A stretch of DNA of 64,000 nt from Mesorhizobium zhangyense (GTDB taxonomy: Bacteria; Pseudomonadota; Alphaproteobacteria; Rhizobiales; Rhizobiaceae): assembly GCF_011045115.1 (NCBI RefSeq), contig NZ_JAAKZG010000006.1, positions 327,277 to 391,276 of the forward strand. The letters run 5' to 3'. The position numbers were made by a program, and so were the translations under genes. Shown one piece after another: positions 26,196 to 34,937 of the stretch (positions are counted from its first letter, which is position 1; each line of letters starts with the position of its first letter). The notes under the pieces were generated by a model. The model was not told the origin of the DNA, did no database searches, and was given only the letters and a program-made list of their open reading frames with translations.

Positions 26196-26900
26196 TCAGG
26201 CGCCTTCCCGCACTGACACCATCTTGTGCAGATGCACCATCATGGCGGCGGCAAAGAGCGGCGTCAGCAGGTTTAGCAGTGGCACGGCCAGAAACGCGGC
26301 TATCACCAGACCTGCCATGAACACCGTGCCGGCATATTTGCGCCGCAGCGCCTTGGCCTCGGTTTCCGTCCGGAAGCGCATGGCGGCGAATTCGAAGAAT
26401 TCGCGCCCGAGCAGGTAGCCGTTGACGACGAAGAAGGCGCCGATATTGACCCCCGGCACCAGCAGCAAAAGCAGGGCGAACAGATTGCCCAGCACGACGA
26501 TGCCGAAGAATTTCAGCGACATGATCAGCGCCGGAATGGTCGGTACGGCGCGGCCAGGCCTGTCATTCGGATAGTCGCTTCTCTCGACAAGCTCGGCGAC
26601 ATCGTCAAGAAACAGCCCCGCAATCACCGCCGTCACAGGCGCGATCAGCAGCGCCAACCCCAGCGCAAGCCCGATGCCAGCAAGGATCGCAGCGATCAGG
26701 CTGAGCCAGCCGGCCCAGGATGGAAATCCGGGCAGCAGCGCATCGATCCACGGCAGGGCCAGCGCATCGAATGCCTGATGCAGGCCGAACCACAGTGCGG
26801 CCAGCGCCAGCAGCGTGATGCCGATCGTCTTGAAAAACACCGTGCGGAATTCGGCGGTGAAGAGCTTGCTGGCTGCGGCGCGGGCGGCGTCGAGGATCAT
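26196..26900 (-). CDS. CysZ-like (EI24 domain) membrane protein
   Basis: 234 residues from ATG at 26900, with AAGGAAC about nine bases upstream; the open frame runs on antisense into the adenosine kinase gene and was cut there. Hydrophobic segments lie at about 25-45, 60-95, 128-160 and 195-220, with the conserved VPGVNIGAFFVVNGYLLGREFFE in the second half. E. coli CysZ is a sulfate channel; alphaproteobacterial relatives of this kind are less well characterised, so sulfate transport is only a possibility. Confidence 0.85.
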   Translation of the reverse strand: MILDAARAAASKLFTAEFRTVFFKTIGITLLALAALWFGLHQAFDALALPWIDALLPGFPSWAGWLSLIAAILAGIGLALGLALLIAPVTAVIAGLFLDDVAELVERSDYPNDRPGRAVPTIPALIMSLKFFGIVVLGNLFALLLLLVPGVNIGAFFVVNGYLLGREFFEFAAMRFRTETEAKALRRKYAGTVFMAGLVIAAFLAVPLLNLLTPLFAAAMMVHLHKMVSVREGA

Positions 26901-27022
26901 CGGCAACAGTTCCTTTCGCGTCCGAAGGGCCGCTTGCAACCGCCGAGAGATAGGCAGGCTTTCAGCCGACCGCAAGAACGCGCTTTCGGCGCGGTTTGCA
27001 AAACCACCCCGTTTTCTTGCCT

Positions 27023-27071
27023 GACCATGATCTTTTGCGAAAACCGGGTTCCACTTTTCAAGATCATGGTC
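27023..27071. repeat. Palindromic repeat GACCATGATC...GATCATGGTC
   Basis: Perfect 10-base outer arms with an inner GAAAACCGGGTTCCACTTTTC segment. This is the form of a widespread rhizobial short palindrome. It sits between the divergent cysZ-like and adenosine kinase genes. Confidence 0.75.
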
Positions 27072-27137
27072 TAGACCCACGCGCGGCCGGCGTGCCAAAG
27101 GAATTGGTCTTTCCTGCGCGGTTCTGCGGAGTTTTTC

Positions 27138-28130
27138 ATGAGCCAGTATGACGTGCTTTGCATCGGCAATGCCATCGTGGACATCATTGCCCAATGCGAC
27201 GACGCCTTTCTCACGGAAAACCGCATCATCAAGGGGGCGATGAACCTGATCGACGCCGAACGCGCCGAGCTGCTTTACAGCCGCATGGGCCCGGCGATCG
27301 AGGCTTCGGGCGGCAGCGCCGGCAACACGGCGGCGGGCGTTGCCAGCTTCGGCGGACGCTCGGCCTATTTTGGCAAGGTCTCGCGGGATCATCTCGGCCA
27401 GATCTTCACCCATGATATCCACGCCCAGGGCGTCGCCTTCGACACCAGCCCGCTGACGGGCACTCCGCCGACAGCGCGCTCGATGATCTTCGTCACGCCC
27501 GACGGCGAGCGCTCGATGAACACCTATCTCGGCGCCTGCGTCGAACTCGGCCCGGACGATGTCGAGGTCGACAAGGCGAGCGGCGCAAAAGTCACCTACT
27601 TCGAAGGTTACCTCTGGGATCCGCCACTGGCCAAGGAGGCGATCCGCATGACCGCGGCCCACGCCCATGCCGCCGGCCGCGAAGTATCGATGACGCTGTC
27701 CGATCCCTTCTGCGTCGACCGCTACCGCGACGAATTCCTCGACCTGATGCGGACCGGCACGGTCGATATCGTCTTTGCCAATGAGAGCGAGGCGAAATCG
27801 CTCTATCAGACCGAATCCTTCGAGCAGGCGCTGGAATTGATCCGCAAGGATTGCAAGATTGCTGCCGTCACCCGCTCCGAGCTCGGCTCGGTGATCGTGC
27901 GCGGCGACGAGACCGTTGCTGTCGATGCGATCGAGATTGAAAAACTCGTCGACACCACCGGCGCCGGCGACCTCTACGCCGCCGGTTTCCTGTTCGGCTA
28001 CACGGCAGGCCGCAGCCTCGCCGATTGCGGCAAGCTCGGCTCGCTCGCCGCAGGACTGGTCATCCAGCAGATCGGCCCGCGCCCGCGCAAGAATTTGCGC
28101 GAGGCAGCCGAGCAGGTCGGGCTGATCTAA
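27138..28130 (+). CDS. Adenosine kinase (PfkB family)
   Basis: 330 residues. It phosphorylates adenosine to AMP in purine salvage; relatives act on other ribonucleosides or sugars. CIGNAIVDIIA near residue 8 and GGSAGNTAAGVASFGG near 62 are the substrate-side PfkB motifs, and DTTGAGDLYAAGFLFG near 275-290 holds the catalytic aspartate and anion hole. The lack of a longer N-terminal lid and the MNLIDAERAELLY stretch are as in the rhizobial adenosine kinases. Single gene, ATG at 27138. Confidence 0.9.
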   Translation: MSQYDVLCIGNAIVDIIAQCDDAFLTENRIIKGAMNLIDAERAELLYSRMGPAIEASGGSAGNTAAGVASFGGRSAYFGKVSRDHLGQIFTHDIHAQGVAFDTSPLTGTPPTARSMIFVTPDGERSMNTYLGACVELGPDDVEVDKASGAKVTYFEGYLWDPPLAKEAIRMTAAHAHAAGREVSMTLSDPFCVDRYRDEFLDLMRTGTVDIVFANESEAKSLYQTESFEQALELIRKDCKIAAVTRSELGSVIVRGDETVAVDAIEIEKLVDTTGAGDLYAAGFLFGYTAGRSLADCGKLGSLAAGLVIQQIGPRPRKNLREAAEQVGLI

Positions 28131-28153
28131 CGCCGCTCCAAGTTCCGGAGCTC

Positions 28154-29452
28154 TCAGGCTCCCGTCACACGCCAGATTGCATCGCCGGCGTCGTCGGCCA
28201 CCAGTAGCGAGCCATCCGGCCCGATGGCGACGCCCACCGGGCGGCCATAGGAAACCTTTTCGTCCGGGGCGAGGAAGCCGGTGAGGATATCCCGCGCCGG
28301 GCCAGACGGTTTTCCTCCCTCGAACGGCACGAAGACCACGCGATAGCCCGAGAGTTTGCTGCGGTTCCATGAGCCGTGCTGGCCGATCGCCATGCCGTCG
28401 GGGAACCCCGGCAACGTGCCCGCCGGCATCCAGCACAGGCCGAGCGACGCCGTGTGGCCGCCGAGCGCGAAATCCGGCTGGATGGCGCGCGCGACCAAAG
28501 CTGCATCCTGCGGCACGCGATCATCCACCGTCTGGCCCCAGTAGCAGTAGGGCCAGCCGTAGAAGCCACCATCCTGCACCGAGGTGAGATAGTCCGGCGG
28601 CGTCTCGTCGCCGAGGCCGTCGCGCTCGTTGACGACTGTCCAGAGCGCGTTCGTCTGCGGCTCCCAGGCGAGCCCGACCGGATTGCGCAGGCCAGCGCCG
28701 AAGATGCGGCCCTGACCGGTGGCGATGTCATATTCGTAGATCGCCGCGCGGCCTTCCTCGGCCTCCATGCCCTCATCGCCGATATTGCTCTGCGATCCGA
28801 CGCCGACATAGAGCCTGGTGCCGTCGTTGCTGGGAAGGATGCTGCGCGTCCAGTGGCCACCCGGCTTGAAGTCGAAGATTTTTTGGCCGGCAGCCGAAAT
28901 CCGTGTCTCGCCGGAGCGATAGGGGAAGGCCACCAGCCCGTCGGTGTTGCCGACGTAGAAAGTGTCGCCGACCAGTGCCATGCCGAAAGGCTGGTTGAGG
29001 CCGGAGAGAAAGATTTCCCGCGTCTCGGCCACACCGTCGCCATCCGCGTCGCGCAGCAGCGTGATGCGGTTCGCGCTGACGCCGACGGCGGCGGCCCGCT
29101 TCATGGTGCTGTACATCGCGTAGTCGAATGCCGAGCGTATGCCGCCGGGCGTGCTCAATGCCTCGGCGATCAGCACGTCGCCGTTCGGCAGAACCTCGAT
29201 CCAGCGAGGATGCTGCAATCCCCGTGCGAAGGCGTTGACCTTGAGGCCGGGCGCGGCAACCGGCGTCCGCCCCTCATCCCAGCCCCGTGCCGTCGGCATC
29301 TTCAGCGTCGGAATGCCTTGCGGCCTTGCCGGCGGGATCGCGGGTGTGTCGCCGACCGCCTGCGGCAAGGTCTGGTCACCCCGATGACGCAACAGGATCA
29401 CGCCCGCGCCAACCATTGCAACCAGCCGCGCGAAGATGTCCGAAAAGGCCAT
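28154..29452 (-). CDS. PQQ-dependent sugar (sorbosone) dehydrogenase family protein
   Basis: 432 residues. A hydrophobic N-terminus (about 4-20) anchors or exports it to the periplasm. The rest is a six-bladed beta-propeller of the soluble glucose/sorbosone dehydrogenase family: HPRWIEVLPNGDVLIAEA, GLNQPFGMAL, GGHWTRSIL, GLRNPVGLAWEP, GFYGWPYCYWGQ and HGSWNRSKLSGYRVVFV are the conserved blades. The family oxidises aldoses or sorbosone with PQQ and passes electrons to the respiratory chain. No pqq biosynthesis genes are near. Confidence 0.87.
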   Translation of the reverse strand: MAFSDIFARLVAMVGAGVILLRHRGDQTLPQAVGDTPAIPPARPQGIPTLKMPTARGWDEGRTPVAAPGLKVNAFARGLQHPRWIEVLPNGDVLIAEALSTPGGIRSAFDYAMYSTMKRAAAVGVSANRITLLRDADGDGVAETREIFLSGLNQPFGMALVGDTFYVGNTDGLVAFPYRSGETRISAAGQKIFDFKPGGHWTRSILPSNDGTRLYVGVGSQSNIGDEGMEAEEGRAAIYEYDIATGQGRIFGAGLRNPVGLAWEPQTNALWTVVNERDGLGDETPPDYLTSVQDGGFYGWPYCYWGQTVDDRVPQDAALVARAIQPDFALGGHTASLGLCWMPAGTLPGFPDGMAIGQHGSWNRSKLSGYRVVFVPFEGGKPSGPARDILTGFLAPDEKVSYGRPVGVAIGPDGSLLVADDAGDAIWRVTGA

Positions 29453-29568
29453 TGATGATATTCCCGCTCATGAATGATGGCTGCAGGAATACACAAGTCG
29501 AACGCGGGTTGAAACCCGGCATCGCGAAGCCAGCCGTACAGAGCCCTGTAGTTCTGCCGCCAGGATCG

Positions 29569-30447
29569 TCAGATGGTCTCGAAAAAGCGAAGCGCTTCCG
29601 CACTTTCGCCGGGTATGGCCGAGGAGTGATCGCCTTCGACGATGGCGCGGCGCACATCCAGGCCGGCCGCCCGCGCCCGCGATACCGTCAGGCGGACGGC
29701 GTGATCGCTGTTCATCTCCTTGCTGCCATGGAGCATCAGCACCGGGCACTTGAAGCTGCCGGCAAAACAGACCGGCGAGCGCATGTCGAACTCCTGCGGA
29801 TCGTCGACATCGAAGCGGATGTCCTCGGGAAAATGGCGGAAGAAAGCCCGCGCGTCCGGGTTGCCCGCATAAGCGGCGGCGGCACGGAAAGGATGCCTGC
29901 TCATGGCCGCAAGCAAGGTGAGCGTTCCGCCGACGCTGTGCCCCGCGATGTAAAGGCGGGCCGGATCGACCCCCGGATAGGCCCGCAGGACGTCGGCTAC
30001 CGCAAGAACATCCGCCGTCTCGTCATAAAAGCCCGAAAAGCTGCCCGGCAAGCCGTTCTCGCCGCGCATGGCGGGGATCATCGCCACATAGCCCGCTTTC
30101 ACGAAGGGATGCGCAAGATCGTCCCAATGGCCCGGCCACAATGCATTGCCGCCATGCAGGACGAGCACGCCCGGCCGAGGCCTTGACGCATCGGCGTTCT
30201 CCGATACCCAGGCGACAAGCTTGAGCGGGCCGGACCTGTAGTCCACCCGCCGGGCGCCATGCGGCGGCGAAAGCGGCTGCGGCGGATCGGGCGAAGGGCC
30301 GGTCTGGGTCAAATGCGTACGAAACCGCTCGCGCGCCACCGCATAGTCCTCGCGAACAAGCTTCGGCTCGGCCCTGGCGGCGGTTGCAGGAAGAAGCAAC
30401 CCGGCAGCGGCTGCATGGGAGAGAAAAGCCCGGCGGTCCATCTTCAT
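29569..30447 (-). CDS. Exported alpha/beta hydrolase, dienelactone-hydrolase-like
   Basis: 292 residues. Residues 1-27 are a probable twin-arginine signal peptide (MDRRAFLSHAAAAG, then ALLP-type hydrophobic stretch and AxA cleavage at ARA). The fold shows VLVLHGGNALW (oxyanion), the nucleophile serine in IAGHSVGGTL near 170, an aspartate in HGSKEMNSDHA, and the histidine in EGDHSSAIPGE. It resembles dienelactone hydrolase/prolyl oligopeptidase-like esterases. The substrate is unknown. It borders the maeB-associated accessory region on its upstream side. Confidence 0.86.
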   Translation of the reverse strand: MKMDRRAFLSHAAAAGLLLPATAARAEPKLVREDYAVARERFRTHLTQTGPSPDPPQPLSPPHGARRVDYRSGPLKLVAWVSENADASRPRPGVLVLHGGNALWPGHWDDLAHPFVKAGYVAMIPAMRGENGLPGSFSGFYDETADVLAVADVLRAYPGVDPARLYIAGHSVGGTLTLLAAMSRHPFRAAAAYAGNPDARAFFRHFPEDIRFDVDDPQEFDMRSPVCFAGSFKCPVLMLHGSKEMNSDHAVRLTVSRARAAGLDVRRAIVEGDHSSAIPGESAEALRFFETI

Positions 30448-30656
30448 GAGGAGCGCGTCCTGTTTCGACCAGCGAAGCCATCGCCGGTTAATAAGCCAAT
30501 TTCACGGCTTTATCTAATCTTGAGCGCCACGCGACGGAAATCAACTGCCTGCAACGCCAGTTGCGGTGGCTACGGCGTTCACATTGTCGCTACTTCGGAT
30601 TGAAGAAGCGCGGGACAAAGGATGGCGTCCGCCGCAAGGCAGACGCCTAAAAGCCT

Positions 30657-30708
30657 TCACGCCCCCGCATTATACGCCATACGCCGCGATCGCCGCTATG
30701 TTGACGAT
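30657..30708 (-). pseudogene. Remnant of the maeB 3' end (third copy)
   Basis: 52 bases that match the last 15 or so codons of maeB, starting with the same TCACGCCCCCGC that forms the stop-codon end of the complete gene at 32534 and the fragment at 31402. A 7-base duplication (ATACGCC) breaks the frame. It lies in the 348-base gap between the hydrolase and the small gene at 30796; the rest of that gap shows no gene. Confidence 0.75.
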
Positions 30709-30795
30709 TCGAAACGAGGCCGCTTATTCAGGTGGCCATCCGTGGATGCAAAACAATCACAGGTCGCGTTTCATTTGTGTCAGAAGGAATGCTTT

Positions 30796-31149
30796 ATGAA
30801 ATACGAACCGATCCCCGAGTTTGATCGCGAAGAAATACTCCGTCAACTTAAGAGCGGGAATGAAAATGAAGAGAACATAGTTCTCGCCATATTAAGTGCG
30901 GCTCTGCACGATGACGATTGGTTGTGGGCCCAGAATATTTGCCTGAAAGGACTCGGCCACGCGAACTTTGTCATTAAACGTGCAGGCCTCATCGGGCTAA
31001 GCCATGTAGTCAGGCTTCATGGTCGGCTGGATCTCGATGTGGTGGCGAAGAAGCTTTCTCCTTATCGGGAAGCGCACGAACTGAGCGGATACGTCGAAAA
31101 CCTATTTAGCGACATCAATATCTACCATCGCCCGCAAAGCGAGAATTAA
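30796..31149 (+). CDS. Hypothetical protein, HEAT-like helical
   Basis: 117 residues from ATG at 30796, with AAGGA seven bases upstream. The sequence is helical and acidic: EFDREEILRQLK, then ENIVLAILSAALHDDDWLWAQNICLKGLGH, then VIKRAGLIGLSHVVRLHG, which looks like two to three HEAT-type helix pairs. I do not recognise a family. Base composition is clearly more AT-rich than the neighbours, and it lies between copies of the maeB 3' end, so it is probably acquired. Small helical proteins like this are often orphan immunity proteins of polymorphic toxins, but nothing proves that here. Confidence 0.65.
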   Translation: MKYEPIPEFDREEILRQLKSGNENEENIVLAILSAALHDDDWLWAQNICLKGLGHANFVIKRAGLIGLSHVVRLHGRLDLDVVAKKLSPYREAHELSGYVENLFSDINIYHRPQSEN

Positions 31150-31154
31150 AATAC

Positions 31155-31385
31155 TCAATCAGCAAACGAGAGATCTCTAATCGTTTCCCTGTCTATCTTC
31201 CCAACATAATGGCAATATGTTCCACGATTGAGGAGCGCTGCCACCTCCATTTCGTCGTCGAACAATATTACTTTCTCCCCGAGAGAAAGTTCTTGATAAG
31301 CAGCGTTCCAATCCTCTCTGACCTCAATCAGGTCGATATCTTCGCGCTCATTGAAATCGACTTTTAGCCGTTGCAAATTCATCAT
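31155..31385 (-). CDS. Small hypothetical protein
   Basis: 76 residues from ATG at 31385 (a second ATG follows at once at 31382; GAGGG is 13 or more bases upstream). The sequence is acidic with no membrane segment: DFNEREDIDLIEVREDW, EKVILFDDEMEVAALLNRG. No known family. It is AT-rich like the convergent gene at 30796, whose stop is only 5 bases away, so the two probably arrived together. Confidence 0.55.
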   Translation of the reverse strand: MMNLQRLKVDFNEREDIDLIEVREDWNAAYQELSLGEKVILFDDEMEVAALLNRGTYCHYVGKIDRETIRDLSFAD

Positions 31386-31401
31386 CAATTGCTAATCGCC
31401 C

Positions 31402-31740
31402 TCACGCCCCCGCGTTATAGGCGGCGATCGCCGCCATGTTGACGATGTCGCTATCCTTGGCGTTGAGCTGCACGATCTGCACCGGCTTGTTCAGCCCGAC
31501 CAGCAGCGGCCCGATAACGGTGGAGCCGCCGAGTTCCTGCAGCATCTTGGTCGAGATCGAGGCCGAGTGGAACGCCGGCATGATCAGCACGTTGGCCGCG
31601 CCCAACGGGCGGCAGAACGGATATTGCTGCTGCGTCAGCCGGTGGTTCAGTGCAACGTCGGCGGCTATTTCACCGTCATATTCGAAATCGACGCGGCGCT
31701 TGTCGAGGATCTTCACCGCCTCCTGCACGCGCTCGGAGAG
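31402..31740 (-). pseudogene. Fragment of the maeB 3' end (second copy)
   Basis: About 340 bases encode the last 112 residues of a malic enzyme in frame to its stop, without promoter, start or the first 650 codons. Compared with the end of the complete gene (32534-32872) I count about 26 base differences but only five amino-acid changes (for example I/M, T/M, P/L, L/S, I/V), so most changes are silent. Homology stops abruptly near 31740, sixteen bases from the isochorismatase stop codon. Confidence 0.9.
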
Positions 31741-31756
31741 CTCGAGCGCCCCGGCT

Positions 31757-32434
31757 TCAAAGGCTGGCGTAAAGCTCCGCCGCATTCTCGTAGGTGAAGC
31801 GCAGAGGCACCGCGCCCTCGACCATCCACGCCTGAACCGTCTCGCCGGCCATCAGCCGGCAGGCGTTGGTGGTATCGGCAACCGCACCGCCATAGAGCCG
31901 GTTGGCGAGGTTGAGAATACCGGTCTGGTGCATGGCGACGCTGCCGCTGCCGCAGGCATCCTTGACCAGCACGACGCGCAGGCCGGTTGCCACCGCATGC
32001 TTGACGGTCGCGTCGATGCAGGCTTCCGTCCAGACGCCGGCAACGAAAACCCATTCAACACCGCGCGCGCCAAGCAGCGCTGCCAGCCGGCCGTCGCCAA
32101 AGGCGCTCGCCTCGGATTTTATCAGCAACGGCTCATCGCCCAGCGGCGCAACCTCGGGGCAGATCGCGGTGAGCGGATCGTCCTTGTCGCTGAAATAGGA
32201 ACGGCCATCGCTAAGAACCGGGTGAAACGGCCGGCTTGCCGCTGCATCGACGACATAGGCGAAATGCAGAACCGGCAAGGCGGCAGCGCGCGCGGCCTCC
32301 TGCAACCGCACCACATTGGCGAGCACACGGTCGTAGTCCACGGCGAGCAGGCGTGGATCTCCGCGATGCTCCTCCTGCAGGTCGATACAGAGCAACGCCG
32401 CCTTCGACGGATCGAGGGACAAGAAGGCTTTCAT
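31757..32434 (-). CDS. Isochorismatase-like cysteine hydrolase
   Basis: 225 residues from ATG at 32434; GCGGAGAA lies upstream. The triad is visible: aspartate in ALLCIDLQEEHRG (near 22), lysine in LIKSEASAFGDG, and cysteine in VAGVWTEACIDATVKHAV, preceded by the expected cis-peptide hydrophobic residue. The family covers nicotinamidases, N-carbamoyl hydrolases and isochorismatases; the substrate is not evident. It lies between the complete maeB gene and the maeB fragment, so it looks like cargo inserted at the maeB 3' end. A 9-bp-stem hairpin spans its ribosome-binding region. Confidence 0.88.
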   Translation of the reverse strand: MKAFLSLDPSKAALLCIDLQEEHRGDPRLLAVDYDRVLANVVRLQEAARAAALPVLHFAYVVDAAASRPFHPVLSDGRSYFSDKDDPLTAICPEVAPLGDEPLLIKSEASAFGDGRLAALLGARGVEWVFVAGVWTEACIDATVKHAVATGLRVVLVKDACGSGSVAMHQTGILNLANRLYGGAVADTTNACRLMAGETVQAWMVEGAVPLRFTYENAAELYASL

Positions 32435-32445
32435 GCAGGCAATTC

Positions 32446-32468
32446 TCCGCAGCAATATCTGCTGCGGA
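32446..32468 (-). promoter_or_regulatory. Hairpin overlapping the isochorismatase ribosome-binding region
   Basis: TCCGCAGCA - ATATC - TGCTGCGGA is a perfect 9-bp inverted repeat. In the mRNA its 3' arm contains TGCGGA of the GCGGAGAA ribosome site, so folding would hide it; alternatively it is a protein operator. Confidence 0.5.
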
Positions 32469-32533
32469 TTAACAGCCTGCTCCGCTATTGTCCGCTATCC
32501 CTGCAGCGACGCTGTCGAGCGGTTTTTAGCCTC

Positions 32534-34822
32534 TCACGCCCCCGCGTTATACGCCGCGATCGCGGCCATATTAACGATGTCGGAATCCTTGGCGTTGAGC
32601 TGCACGATCTGCACCGGCTTGTTCAACCCGACCAGCAGCGGCCCGATGACGGTGGAACCGCCAAGTTCCTGCAGCATCTTGGTCGAGATCGAGGCCGAGT
32701 GGAACGCCGGCATGACCAGGACGTTGGCAGCACCCGACAGGCGGCAGAACGGATATTGCTGCTGCATCAGCCGGTGGTTCAGCGCGACGTCGGCGGCCAT
32801 TTCGCCGTCATATTCGAAATCGACGCGGCGCTTGTCGAGGATTTTTACTGCCTCCTGCACCCGCTCGGAGCGCTCACCCTGCGGGTGACCGAAGGTGGAG
32901 TAGGCAAGCATGGCGACGCGCGGCTCGTAACCCATGCGCCGCGCGAAGCCCGCCGCCTCCTCGGCGATGTCGGCGATCTGCTCGGCATTGGGCATGTCGT
33001 GGACGGCGGTGTCGGCGACGATCACCGTGCGGCCACGGCACAGCGCGATCGACACGCCGATGACGCGGTGGCCCGGCTTGGCGTCGATGACGTGGCGGAT
33101 ATCGTCCAGCACCGTCGAATAGTTGCGCGTCACGCCCGTCACCACCGCGTCCGCGTCGCCCAGCGCCACCATGGTCGCGGCGAAGTGATTGCGGTCGTTG
33201 TTGATCAGGCGCTGGCAGTCGCGGAACAGGAAGCCTTTGCGCTGCAGCCGCTCGTAGAGATAGTCGGCATAGACGGCGTTACGGCGCGACAGACGCGCAT
33301 TGATGATCTCGATGCCCGGCTTGTCGAGATCGACGCCGGCATGGCGGGCGTTTTCCTTGATGACATCGTCGCGTCCGACGAGGATCGCCGTGCCGAGCTT
33401 CTGGTTGGCGTAGGACACCGCCGCGCGCATGACCTGCTCCTCCTCGCCCTCGGCGAAGACGACGCGCTTGGGCTGGCGGCGCACGCGGTCGTAGATGCGC
33501 TGGAGGGTGGAAGCGATCGGGTCGCGTCGGGCCGAAAGCTCGTTGGCATATTTGCCGAGATCAAGGATCGGACGGCGGGCGACGCCGCTTTCCATCGCAG
33601 CCTTGGCCACAGCCACCGGAATGGCCGAGATGAGGCGCGGGTCGAACGGCACCGGAATGATGTAGTTGGGGCCGAATTTCGGCCGCATGCCCTGATAGGC
33701 GGCGGCGACATCGTCGGGCACATCCTGCCGTGCCAGCGCGGCAAGCGCCTGGGCGGCAGCAACCTTCATCTCGTCATTGATGGTGGTCGCCCGCACATCG
33801 AGCGCGCCGCGGAAGATGTAGGGGAAGCCCAGCACATTGTTGACCTGGTTCGGATAGTCCGAGCGCCCGGTCGCCATGATCGCATCGGTGCGGATTTCCG
33901 CCACTTCCTCCGGCGTGATTTCCGGATCGGGATTGGCCATGGCGAAGATGATCGGGTTTTTCGCCATCGACTGGATCATCGGCGTGGTCAGCGCCCCCTT
34001 GGCCGACAGGCCGAAGACGATGTCGGCGCCGTCGAGCGCGTCGGCCAGCGTGCGCGCATCGGTCTTGGCGGCATGCGCCGACTTCCACTGGTTCATGCCT
34101 TCGGTGCGGCCCTGATAGACCACGCCCTTGGTGTCGCAGAGGATGACGTTTTCCGGCGTGAAGCCCATCGACTTGATCAGTTCGATGCAGGCGATGCCGG
34201 CCGAGCCGGCACCGTTGCAGACGAGCTTGGCCGTCTTCATGTCGCGGCCGGTGATCTCCAGCGCGTTGATGAGGCCGGCGGCGGCGATGATCGCGGTGCC
34301 ATGCTGGTCGTCGTGGAAGACCGGGATATCCATCAGCTCGCGCAGGCGCTGCTCGATGATGAAGCAGTCCGGCGCCTTGATGTCCTCGAGATTGATGCCG
34401 CCGAAGGACGGCCCGAGAAAGCGGACGCAGTTGATGAACTCGTCGACATTCTCGGTATCGACCTCGAGATCGATGGAATCAACGTCGGCGAAACGCTTGA
34501 ATAGCACCGCCTTGCCTTCCATCACCGGCTTGGAGGCCAGCGCGCCGAGGTTGCCGAGGCCGAGGATGGCGGTGCCGTTGGAGATGACGGCGACCATGTT
34601 GCCGCGCGTCGTATAGTCGAAGGCGCGGCTCGGGTCTTCCGCGATGGCCAGAACCGGCACGGCGACGCCCGGCGAATAGGCGAGCGACAGATCGCGCTGG
34701 GTGGCCATCGGCTTGGTCGGATTGATCTCCAGCTTGCCGGGTCGGCCGGACGCGTGGAAATCGAGCGCCTCCTCGGCGCTGACGGAGGGGCCTGCGTTGT
34801 CGGATTTCTTGCCGGATGCCAT
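32534..34822 (-). CDS. maeB: NADP-dependent malic enzyme with phosphotransacetylase-like domain
   Basis: 762 residues from ATG at 34822, the usual length of the chimeric rhizobial malic enzymes (Dme/Tme type). It decarboxylates malate to pyruvate. Residues 1-430 are the catalytic part: [56 protein letters not shown] and the nucleotide fold [16 protein letters not shown]. Residues 440-762 form the phosphotransacetylase-like domain ([32 protein letters not shown]), which is regulatory rather than acetyl-transferring. The gene is divergent from mutS. Its 3' end is duplicated downstream in two decayed forms. Confidence 0.95.
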   Translation of the reverse strand: MASGKKSDNAGPSVSAEEALDFHASGRPGKLEINPTKPMATQRDLSLAYSPGVAVPVLAIAEDPSRAFDYTTRGNMVAVISNGTAILGLGNLGALASKPVMEGKAVLFKRFADVDSIDLEVDTENVDEFINCVRFLGPSFGGINLEDIKAPDCFIIEQRLRELMDIPVFHDDQHGTAIIAAAGLINALEITGRDMKTAKLVCNGAGSAGIACIELIKSMGFTPENVILCDTKGVVYQGRTEGMNQWKSAHAAKTDARTLADALDGADIVFGLSAKGALTTPMIQSMAKNPIIFAMANPDPEITPEEVAEIRTDAIMATGRSDYPNQVNNVLGFPYIFRGALDVRATTINDEMKVAAAQALAALARQDVPDDVAAAYQGMRPKFGPNYIIPVPFDPRLISAIPVAVAKAAMESGVARRPILDLGKYANELSARRDPIASTLQRIYDRVRRQPKRVVFAEGEEEQVMRAAVSYANQKLGTAILVGRDDVIKENARHAGVDLDKPGIEIINARLSRRNAVYADYLYERLQRKGFLFRDCQRLINNDRNHFAATMVALGDADAVVTGVTRNYSTVLDDIRHVIDAKPGHRVIGVSIALCRGRTVIVADTAVHDMPNAEQIADIAEEAAGFARRMGYEPRVAMLAYSTFGHPQGERSERVQEAVKILDKRRVDFEYDGEMAADVALNHRLMQQQYPFCRLSGAANVLVMPAFHSASISTKMLQELGGSTVIGPLLVGLNKPVQIVQLNAKDSDIVNMAAIAAYNAGA

Positions 34823-34937
34823 GATTAAGCGCAGTCCCTTCCCTAACGTGCTTCTTTTTGTGGAGTGTTCGGGATTAAGGCTACACTTCCGCCCTGTAAA
34901 CCGCCAAGCAGGACAAAGCTCTTTTTTGGATGACACA

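Noticed and set aside
26901..28436. Upstream extension of the CysZ-like gene by about 500 codons
   Set aside because: The extension lies antisense to adenosine kinase; a good ribosome site and family-like start are found at 26900.
31402..31785. The maeB fragment as a functional 127-residue gene
   Set aside because: The first residues upstream of 31740 are unrelated, there is no ribosome site, and it is only the last seventh of an enzyme domain.
31436..34504. A very long open frame (about 1020 codons) antisense to maeB
   Set aside because: It is the mirror of a GC-rich coding region with third-position bias; its translation is arginine/aspartate-rich without any recognisable domain, while the minus strand encodes a complete malic enzyme. 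Similar antisense frames over the ALDH, permease, mutS and ynjC genes were dismissed for the same reason.
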